Origin: JBDRLU01 sp043812795
Lineage (GTDB): Bacteria > Chloroflexota > Dehalococcoidia > Dehalococcoidales > UBA2162
NCBI GenBank assembly: GCA_043812795.1
Contig: JBDRLU010000043.1
Coordinates: 1 to 22,034 of the forward strand
Length of the DNA stretch: 22,034 nt
Direction: 5' to 3'
The notes beneath the pieces are model-generated. The model had not been told where the DNA came from and did not search any database. It saw nothing but the letters and a program-made list of their open reading frames with translations. The position numbers and the translations under genes were made by a program. Below, piece after piece: positions 1 to 6,739 of the stretch. Each line of letters starts with the position of its first letter. The stretch's first letter is position 1.

Positions 1-1065
<1,065 letters not shown>

Positions 1066-1099
1066 TGCTTCAGATTTGATATTAGTCACGTTATTCGGT

Positions 1100-1111
1100 T
1101 GTTAAAGTACA
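1100..1111 (-). promoter_or_regulatory. boxA-like antitermination site in the 23S leader
   Basis: The minus strand reads TGTACTTTAACA, 10 of 12 bases matching the E. coli rrn boxA (TGCTCTTTAACA). It lies 34 bases before the 23S 5' end, where boxA-like elements precede rRNA genes in many bacteria. NusB/NusE binding is inferred from family knowledge. Confidence 0.6.
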
Positions 1112-1112
1112 C

Positions 1113-1144
1113 AAAAACGGCTTGGTGATAAATCACCAAGCCGT
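1113..1144 (-). terminator. Intrinsic terminator or attenuator hairpin before the 23S gene
   Basis: There is a perfect 12-bp stem (1133-1144 with 1117-1128) and a 4-base loop, followed on the minus strand by a five-T run. It lies after rpsT but also downstream of the promoter at 1222-1251, so it can either end the rel-rpsT message or attenuate the 23S transcript. A competing 6-bp stem (1145-1150 with 1136-1141) overlaps its 5' arm. Confidence 0.7.
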
Positions 1145-1221
1145 GCTTGGCCTCATCACCAACGCTGTTTTCTAAGTGTCAGAATTTCTCATCAATAGAC
1201 AATTCCTCAACTGCAAAGGTA

Positions 1222-1251
1222 TTTATAACATATTCCGTTATTCGGTGTCAA
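1222..1251 (-). promoter_or_regulatory. Promoter for the 23S rRNA gene
   Basis: The minus strand has a perfect -35 TTGACA (1246-1251), an 18-base spacer and -10 TATAAA (1222-1227). The predicted start near 1215 gives a leader of about 150 bases. It lies in the gap between rpsT and the 23S gene. Confidence 0.7.
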
Positions 1252-1280
1252 GGCCTGAAACTGACTCGCCTGACGAAGTC

Positions 1281-1565
1281 TTACTTCGTTGCCGAAGCCG
1301 CGGCCTGCGCCTTGTTCAGCTTTTTGATAAGTCGTGATTTACGGCGGGCCGCGTTATTGGGATGAATAATTCCCTTGGCGGCCACCTTATCCAGTGAGCT
1401 GACCGCCGTCACCACGGCCTTTTGTGCTTCCTCAAGGTTACCGGAAAAAATAATGTTCTCCGCCTTGGTGATATTGGTCTTACTCAGGCTCCGGTTAGCC
1501 TTGTTACGTAACTTTCTTTTGGCGCCTTTCCGCATCTCTTCTTTGGCTGACCTAGTGACTGGCAA
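1281..1565 (-). CDS. rpsT: 30S ribosomal protein S20
   Basis: A 94-residue basic helical protein of the usual S20 size, which binds 16S rRNA during 30S assembly. The N-terminus (TRSAKEEMRKGAKRKLRNK) and the segment DKVAAKGIIHPNNAARRKSR match the family. The start codon is TTG at 1563-1565, with a perfect AGGAGG at 1572-1577 and a 6-base spacer. A UUG start is also known for E. coli rpsT, where it is linked to autoregulation, so feedback control is possible here. The gene lies 38 bases after rel on the same strand, has its own promoter overlapping the rel stop, and is followed by the 23S promoter. Confidence 0.96.
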   Translation of the reverse strand: MPVTRSAKEEMRKGAKRKLRNKANRSLSKTNITKAENIIFSGNLEEAQKAVVTAVSSLDKVAAKGIIHPNNAARRKSRLIKKLNKAQAAASATK

Positions 1566-1586
1566 TATTTTCCTCCTGATTTTTGA

Positions 1587-1615
1587 ATTATATTTCTACA
1601 CAACTATTGTGTCAT
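1587..1615 (-). promoter_or_regulatory. Promoter for rpsT
   Basis: The minus strand has ATGACA (1610-1615), a 17-base spacer and a perfect TATAAT (1587-1592). The -35 lies within the last codons of rel. The predicted start near 1580 leaves a leader of about 15 bases that contains the SD. Confidence 0.6.
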
Positions 1616-3799
1616 ATTGTCGGCGGTTGGGCTAGCCTTCGTCGGGACTCCGTCCTCAATCCTCGCGGCACTGTTTACGCCGCGCACGCTCTCGATTTTG
1701 GTCAAAAGCCAGCTTAGCTGGGCCAGGTTAGCCGTCTCCAGGGTCAGGAAAATAGATATCGTATGGTTGCTGTTGTTATTAAGGCTAATGCTGGTAATAT
1801 TGATTTTCTCCTCGGCGACCATGGATGTAATGTCACGCATCAGGCCGACTCTATCCTGAGCATCCACCCGTATTTTTACCGGATAGGCCAGGCCGGTTTC
1901 CCCCCACTCCACCGGAATCAGCCTTTCTTTCTCATCTTCATGGATGACATTATAGCAGTCCTGGCGGTGGACGGTTATGCCACGATTGCGGGTGACGTAA
2001 CCGATAATCTTATCGTTGGGTACCGGATGGCAACACTGGGCCAGATGGGTGAGCAGGTCATCTACACCCCGCACTTTAATTGCCGATTGTAGTTGCTTGG
2101 GTTGGGTAACAGAGGTAACTTTCGGCATCTGTTGCTGGGCGGAGAATTTCAGGGCAATTTGCTGGGTGGTGATGCCGCCATAACCGATAGCGGCATAAAA
2201 ATCATCGAGACTCTCAAACTTAAACAGTTTGGCCAGGTTTTCCCGTTCGGTAAAGGCTAGGCCGAGCTGACGCATCATCTTATCTAAGGACTCGCGGCCC
2301 TTCTCGATATTTTCGGTCCGTTCCCGTTTGGTGAACCATTGCCTGATTTTCTCCCGGGCATGGGACGTCTTGACATAACCCAGCACCGGATTCAACCAGT
2401 CCCGGCTTGGCCCGCGACCCGTCTTCGCCGTCAGAATCTCAACAACGTCACCATTATGAAGCTGATAGTTGAGCGGTACCAGCCGTCCGTTCACCTTGGC
2501 CCCGATGCAACGGTGCCCTAAGTCAGTATGGACGCGGTAGGCAAAGTCAAGCGGTGTGGAGCCTTTGGGTAAGTCTTTAATTTCTCCTTTCGGGGTATAG
2601 ACAAAGACCTGGTCCATGAAGATATCCGTTTTCACTGACTCTAGGAATTCTTCGGCGCCGCTGAGTTCCCGGTGCCAGTCAACCAGTTGACGCAGCCAGC
2701 CGACGCGCTGTTCGAAATGGCCGTCTTTCTTTTCGCCTTCTTTGTAGCGCCAGTGAGCGGCGACACCATATTCGGCGATGCGGTGCATTTCATAGGTACG
2801 GACCTGTATTTCAAGGGGCGTAGTGCCCTGACACATGACCGTAGTGTGTAGCGACTGATAGCCGTTTAGCTTGGGATTACCGATGAAATCATCGAACTGG
2901 TCGGGTATCGGATGCCACAAACTGTGGATGATGCCGAGGGCGCTGTAGCAGTCCGGAATGGTCTGTACCAGCACTCTCACGGCCAGCAGGTCGTAGATAT
3001 CATTAAAGTCCTTGCCGAGGGCGGCGTAGCGGTCTATCTTCTGGTGGATGCTAAAGATATGTTTCGGGCGGCCGGAAATCTCGGCTTTGAGTCCCGTCCG
3101 TTCGAACTCCCGGCTCAGAATTTGAATTACGTTAGCGATGAATTGCTCTCGCTCGGTACGCCGGCCGGCTACCAGTCTGGCCACGTGATGATATTGCTTT
3201 GGCTCCAGGTAACGGAAAGAAAGGTCTTCCAGTTGCCATTTCAGCTCCCATATACCCAAACGATGGGCCAGAGGTGCGTAGATTTCCAGGGTCTCCTGAG
3301 CGATGCTATGCCGTTTCTCCGGGGGCAAGGCGTCCAGAGTTTTCATATTATGCAGCCGGTCGGAGAGCTTGATAAAGACCACACGCAGGTCTTCGGCCAT
3401 GGCCACCAGCATTTTGCGGAGGTTTTCCGCCTGGGCTTGTCTGGCCGCCGTGCGGCGCGTTTTATCCTCCTGGGCCTGCCAGGAGAGTTTACCCAGTTTG
3501 GTCACACCATCGACCAGCCTGGCAACTTCAGCCCCGAATTTAGTCTGGATTTCGGAGAGGGGTATGCCGGTGTTTTCCGGAACATCGTGGAGCAGGGCCG
3601 CCACCAGCGAACTGGCATCAAGCTGCAATCCGGCTAAAGTCAGGGCCACCTGCAACGGATGCTCAAGATAAGGTTCGCCTGACTTGCGCAGTTGTCCTTC
3701 ATGGGCTTTCATGGCAAAAACGTAGGCCTCTTCCACCGCTGCTACTTTTTCAGCGGGAAGATACTCTCGGGCCTTATTCGCCAGCGCCTCAAGCCCCAT
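1604..3799 (-). CDS. rel: Bifunctional RelA/SpoT-type (p)ppGpp synthetase/hydrolase
   Basis: A long Rel enzyme that makes and degrades the alarmone (p)ppGpp. Numbering from the chosen start: HD hydrolase domain about 30-190 (His47, His71-Asp72, Asp147), synthetase domain about 240-355 (GRPKHIFSI, GYQSLHT, EIQVRT), TGS about 393-456, conserved Cys domain (QCCHPVPND) about 588-596, C-terminal ACT about 640-713. The hydrolase motif usually written HDxxED reads HDVPEN here, with Asn76 in place of Asp. I prefer the ATG at 3797-3799 because GAGG precedes it by 5 bases and the promoter start lies near 3829. An ATG at 3821-3823 in the same frame would add 8 residues but has no SD. The gene is divergent from ybeY and upstream of rpsT and the 23S gene. 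Confidence 0.95.
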   Translation of the reverse strand: MGLEALANKAREYLPAEKVAAVEEAYVFAMKAHEGQLRKSGEPYLEHPLQVALTLAGLQLDASSLVAALLHDVPENTGIPLSEIQTKFGAEVARLVDGVTKLGKLSWQAQEDKTRRTAARQAQAENLRKMLVAMAEDLRVVFIKLSDRLHNMKTLDALPPEKRHSIAQETLEIYAPLAHRLGIWELKWQLEDLSFRYLEPKQYHHVARLVAGRRTEREQFIANVIQILSREFERTGLKAEISGRPKHIFSIHQKIDRYAALGKDFNDIYDLLAVRVLVQTIPDCYSALGIIHSLWHPIPDQFDDFIGNPKLNGYQSLHTTVMCQGTTPLEIQVRTYEMHRIAEYGVAAHWRYKEGEKKDGHFEQRVGWLRQLVDWHRELSGAEEFLESVKTDIFMDQVFVYTPKGEIKDLPKGSTPLDFAYRVHTDLGHRCIGAKVNGRLVPLNYQLHNGDVVEILTAKTGRGPSRDWLNPVLGYVKTSHAREKIRQWFTKRERTENIEKGRESLDKMMRQLGLAFTERENLAKLFKFESLDDFYAAIGYGGITTQQIALKFSAQQQMPKVTSVTQPKQLQSAIKVRGVDDLLTHLAQCCHPVPNDKIIGYVTRNRGITVHRQDCYNVIHEDEKERLIPVEWGETGLAYPVKIRVDAQDRVGLMRDITSMVAEEKINITSISLNNNSNHTISIFLTLETANLAQLSWLLTKIESVRGVNSAARIEDGVPTKASPTADNMTQ

Positions 3800-3835
3800 G
3801 GTTACCTCGGTTGCCATAAGCATGAATTATAACAA

Positions 3836-3865
3836 AGTATAGCGCCAGATAGAGCTTGGTGTAAA
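3836..3865 (-). promoter_or_regulatory. Promoter for rel
   Basis: The minus strand has TTTACA (3860-3865), an 18-base spacer and TATACT (3836-3841), each one base off consensus. The predicted start near 3829 supports translation from 3799 with a 30-base leader. Confidence 0.5.
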
Positions 3866-3870
3866 TTTTA

Positions 3871-3899
3871 TTGAGAGCATCTGTACGCTATGTTATGAT
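3871..3899 (+). promoter_or_regulatory. Promoter for ybeY, giving a near-leaderless mRNA
   Basis: TTGAGA (3871-3876), a 17-base spacer and TATGAT (3894-3899). The expected start near 3906 is at the first base or two before the ATG at 3908, and no SD is present. Confidence 0.55.
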
Positions 3900-3907
3900 G
3901 ATTACAC

Positions 3908-4387
3908 ATGATGGAAATTAACGTTCTGGTTGATGCCAGTCTGAAGAAGTCAATCAGCAAGAAATGGCTTGAAAAGCTGACCGGGCGGGTGCTGTTGGCC
4001 GCCGGCGTCGAGGCGAATGCCGAATTGAGTCTGATGGTCACCAATCAAGAGAAGGTACATGAGCTTAACCTGAAATACCTGGGGAGAGATGCTCCCACCG
4101 ATGTACTTTCATTCCCGATGCTACCCGTGCAACCCCCATTGAGTACGTCACCTTTTGTCTCTCCTCCGGATGGCGTCAAACACCTCGGTGAAGTAGTTAT
4201 TTCCTATCCCCAGGCGGCACTCCAGGCTGAGGAACATGGCCATCCGGTGAAGAGAGAAATAGCCATCCTTATTATTCATGGTGTCCTTCATCTGCTGGGT
4301 TATGACCATGTCGGGTCAGCACCGGGGCGGAAAATGCGTACCCGTGAGGCACAAATCTTAGCCAGTATTGAAAAGGAGCTAACGTGA
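3908..4387 (+). CDS. ybeY: Endoribonuclease / rRNA maturation factor YbeY
   Basis: A 159-residue member of the UPF0054/YbeY family, a metal-dependent single-strand RNase acting in 16S rRNA processing and ribosome quality control. The metal site is clear: HGVLHLLGYDH, with His124, His128 and His134. The central TDVLSFP motif is also present, followed by a Pro/Ser-rich loop (about residues 72-90) somewhat longer than in short members. Translation may begin at either of two adjacent ATG codons (3908 or 3911). No SD is visible and the promoter sits directly upstream. The stop overlaps the GTG start of the next gene by 4 bases, so the two are probably translationally coupled. Confidence 0.95.
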   Translation: MMEINVLVDASLKKSISKKWLEKLTGRVLLAAGVEANAELSLMVTNQEKVHELNLKYLGRDAPTDVLSFPMLPVQPPLSTSPFVSPPDGVKHLGEVVISYPQAALQAEEHGHPVKREIAILIIHGVLHLLGYDHVGSAPGRKMRTREAQILASIEKELT

Positions 4388-4956
4388 AGGTACTCGGTAT
4401 TGCCGGCAGTCCGCGCCGTGGCGGTAACACGGATATGCTGCTCGCCGAATTTATGCGCGGTGCGGTGGGCCAGGGGGCTGAGGTCAAGACCATCGTGTTG
4501 AGAGACCTCAAAATCAGTCCCTGCCAGCACTGTGATGCCTGCCTGCGGGCTGGCATCTGCAAAATTAAGGACGATATGCAGATGGTATATCAGGAGATGG
4601 CTTCGGCCGACGTAATCGTACTGGCTTCGCCCATCCAGTTCGAAGGCGTCACCGCTCAGATGAAAGCGATGATTGACCGCTGCCAGTCACTCTGGGCGAA
4701 AAAATACGTGCTTAAAATACCGCCGCTTGGCGACCGGCGGGAACGGAAGGGCTTCTTCATTTCGGTAGGCGGTAGAAAAAAGCCTACCATTTTCGACCCG
4801 GCGATGGCCACTGTCAAGGCTGCCTTTACCATCATGGATGTCGCTTATGCGGGTGACCTGCTTTTCTCAGGAGTCGATGAAAAGGGGGCCATTGCTACCC
4901 GCCCGGACGCTCTGAAACAAGCTTTTGAGGCCGGACAAAAGTTAGCTAAGGAGTAG
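4384..4956 (+). CDS. Flavodoxin-fold iron-sulfur flavoprotein (NAD(P)H-dependent FMN reductase family)
   Basis: A 190-residue flavodoxin-fold protein. The N-terminal GIAGSPRRGGNT is the FMN phosphate-binding loop, and ASPIQFEGVTAQMKAMIDR is the second conserved flavin/dimer segment. Between them lies a compact cysteine cluster, C-x2-C-x2-C-x5-C (PCQHCDACLRAGIC, about residues 46-59), as in archaeal iron-sulfur flavoproteins of the Isf type that bind a 4Fe-4S cluster. This suggests single-electron transfer between the cluster and FMN, but the physiological partner is unknown. The start is GTG at 4384, overlapping the ybeY stop (GTGA). The 3' end overlaps the end of convergent pyrD by 11 bases. 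Confidence 0.85.
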   Translation: MKVLGIAGSPRRGGNTDMLLAEFMRGAVGQGAEVKTIVLRDLKISPCQHCDACLRAGICKIKDDMQMVYQEMASADVIVLASPIQFEGVTAQMKAMIDRCQSLWAKKYVLKIPPLGDRRERKGFFISVGGRKKPTIFDPAMATVKAAFTIMDVAYAGDLLFSGVDEKGAIATRPDALKQAFEAGQKLAKE

Positions 4957-5890
4957 TCTGGCTTTTCCTCGCCACCCCGATAAGGTCGGTTATATTCCGA
5001 AGTCCTTCTTTCTTCAGGAACGCCCCGATTCCCTCCAGGATATCAAGCGGAGCATGCGGGTTGACGAAAGTAGCGCTGCCGACTTGTATCGCGCTGGCCC
5101 CGGCCATGAAAAATTCGATGGCGTCATTGGCTGTGGTGATACCACCGCAGCCAATCAAGGGTAAATCGACCACACCGGCCACCTTATAGACCATATAAAG
5201 GGCTACGGGTTTGATAGCCGGTCCGGAGAGTCCGCCGCTGATATTACCCAGTAGCGGCTTGCGATGGATGACATCGATGGCGATGCCGGGCAGGGTATTA
5301 ATCAGGGAGATGGCATCGGCCCCGGCGTCGGCCACGGCTACGGCGACTTTAGTGATGTCGCTGGTATTGGGCGTCAGTTTGACCAGTACCGGCAGCGAGG
5401 TCGCTTCCCTCACTGAGGAAGTCACTTCGGCCGCCGAAGTTGGATTAGCTCCGAACTCGGCACCGCCGGCATGAACGTTGGGACAACTGATGTTCACCTC
5501 GAGGCCACTGACACCGGCGACACCGTCTAGCCGGCGGGCCAACCTTGCATAGTCATCGACCGTCTCACCGGCAATATTGACGATGACCGGTACATGCCAT
5601 TTTGCCCAGACCGGTGCCTTTTCCCGGATTAAAGCCTCCACGCCGATGTTCTGTAACCCGATTGAGTTCAGCATCCCTCCGGTAGTTTCTGCCAGCCTCG
5701 GTTGCGGATTACCCTCTCTTGGTTTGAGCGTGGTGCCCTTACAGATAATCGCCCCCAATCTTTGAATGTCGAACAGATGGCTGTCTTCGGTACCATAGCC
5801 GAACGTACCGGAAGCGGTCATGACCGGATTGGCGAGCAATAGGCCTCGCTTGTTTTTGGGCGCCAGTTGTATCGCAAGATTCGAACTCAT
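4946..5890 (-). CDS. pyrD: Dihydroorotate dehydrogenase, class 1B catalytic subunit
   Basis: A 314-residue FMN TIM-barrel enzyme oxidising dihydroorotate to orotate in pyrimidine synthesis. It shows the N-terminal NPVMTASGTFGYG, the ICKGTT strand, NSIGLQNIG, the catalytic loop NISCPN with Cys136 (class 1 uses Cys as base) and the C-terminal phosphate-binding GCGGI and GASAIQVGSA. The length fits class 1B (PyrDB), which needs the electron-transfer subunit PyrK; none is adjacent. The frame is open up to 6022, but the ATG at 5888-5890 gives the family length, and a strong promoter lies just before it. The mRNA would have only about 6 leader bases. The gene is convergent with the flavoprotein gene, overlapping by 11 bases. 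Confidence 0.94.
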   Translation of the reverse strand: MSSNLAIQLAPKNKRGLLLANPVMTASGTFGYGTEDSHLFDIQRLGAIICKGTTLKPREGNPQPRLAETTGGMLNSIGLQNIGVEALIREKAPVWAKWHVPVIVNIAGETVDDYARLARRLDGVAGVSGLEVNISCPNVHAGGAEFGANPTSAAEVTSSVREATSLPVLVKLTPNTSDITKVAVAVADAGADAISLINTLPGIAIDVIHRKPLLGNISGGLSGPAIKPVALYMVYKVAGVVDLPLIGCGGITTANDAIEFFMAGASAIQVGSATFVNPHAPLDILEGIGAFLKKEGLRNITDLIGVARKSQTTP

Positions 5891-5902
5891 TGCCTTGATG
5901 GG

Positions 5903-5931
5903 ATTATAAGTTATCCGCTCTTTGCTGACAA
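5903..5931 (-). promoter_or_regulatory. Promoter for pyrD
   Basis: The minus strand has TTGTCA (5926-5931), a 17-base spacer and a perfect TATAAT (5903-5908). The expected start near 5896 is about 6 bases before the ATG, so the message has almost no leader and no good SD. Confidence 0.65.
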
Positions 5932-5962
5932 CCATCGATTCTTTCGTCTGGCCAGTGACTTC

Positions 5963-5991
5963 TTGTTGCCTCTTGTATTTAATGGTAGAAT
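5963..5991 (+). promoter_or_regulatory. Possible promoter for the metallo-beta-lactamase hydrolase
   Basis: TTGTTG (5963-5968), a 17-base spacer and TAGAAT (5986-5991). The -35 is weak. It lies about 50 bases upstream of the preferred GTG start at 6044. Confidence 0.35.
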
Positions 5992-6043
5992 GCAGACCAT
6001 ATATCGTATTTCGGCCAAACATACCGGAGAAGGAGACGAGAAA

Positions 6044-6673
6044 GTGATTATTGAAAAGCTTGAGGTCAGCCCTTTCGCCTCTAATTGCTATATCGTCGGT
6101 TCCGAATCCACCAAAGAGGCGATAGTAATTGATACCGGCGGTGAAGCCGACCGGATTCTATCGAGAATTAAAGGGCTTGGTCTCAAGATAAAGTATATCG
6201 TACTGACGCATGCCCATGTTGACCACATCGCGGCCGTCAAAGAGGTCAAGGCAGGCACCGGCGCCGGGATTGCCATTCATGCCGAGGACGCCAAACTTCT
6301 CCAATCGAGGTCTTCCGACGGGGCCATGTTCCGGCTTGCCTGGCAGGAACCACCCACACCCGACCGCCTCCTCAAGGGCGGCGATAGTATCGAGATTGGC
6401 GAACTTAAATTTCTCGTCCTGCACACGCCGGGACACACCCAGGGCGGTATCTGCCTCTTTGGTGAAGGCGTTGTCTTCAGCGGCGATACCCTGTTCTTTT
6501 TCGGTATCGGCCGGACTGACGGTCCCACTGGTAATTATGACCAGATAATAGCCAGCATTCAGACCAAGCTGATGGTGCTGCCGGAGAAGACGGTCGTTTA
6601 TCCCGGCCATGGCCCCCAGACTACCATCGGCATGGAACGACGGGGTAACCCTTTCGTCGGTACTCTCTCATAA
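6044..6673 (+). CDS. Metallo-beta-lactamase-fold hydrolase (glyoxalase II-like)
   Basis: A 209-residue MBL-fold protein. The dinuclear metal site is complete: THAHVDH, HTPGHTQGG, SGDTLF and VYPGHGP. The small size and SNCYIVG N-terminus fit the glyoxalase II-like hydrolases that cleave thioesters, but the substrate cannot be told from sequence; persulfide dioxygenases and other MBL enzymes share this core. I chose the GTG at 6044 because AAGGAG lies 8 bases upstream and the first conserved strand begins there. An ATG at 5867 in the same frame would overlap pyrD and is unlikely. A strong hairpin follows the stop. Confidence 0.88.
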   Translation: MIIEKLEVSPFASNCYIVGSESTKEAIVIDTGGEADRILSRIKGLGLKIKYIVLTHAHVDHIAAVKEVKAGTGAGIAIHAEDAKLLQSRSSDGAMFRLAWQEPPTPDRLLKGGDSIEIGELKFLVLHTPGHTQGGICLFGEGVVFSGDTLFFFGIGRTDGPTGNYDQIIASIQTKLMVLPEKTVVYPGHGPQTTIGMERRGNPFVGTLS

Positions 6674-6677
6674 AAGA

Positions 6678-6705
6678 TAAGAGCGGAGGGTTCCCTCCGC
6701 TCTTA
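6678..6705. terminator. Bidirectional terminator between convergent genes
   Basis: A GC-rich perfect stem of at least 12 bp (6678-6689 with 6694-6705) has a 4-base loop. It sits between the hydrolase stop and the hppA stop. On the minus strand it is followed by a short T-rich tract; the plus side lacks a T-run, so it is stronger as the hppA terminator. Confidence 0.65.
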
Positions 6706-6739
6706 TGCTATCCAAGCTGATTCGAATCAGACTCTAACT

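Noticed and set aside
2912..3637. A 241-codon plus-strand open frame
   Set aside because: It is antisense to rel, whose domains are fully explained on the minus strand.
5891..6022. N-terminal extension of pyrD
   Set aside because: It spans the strong pyrD promoter and gives a protein longer than the family.
5867..6043. N-terminal extension of the metallo-beta-lactamase hydrolase
   Set aside because: It would overlap pyrD and contain both promoters; the GTG at 6044 has a good SD and begins the conserved fold.
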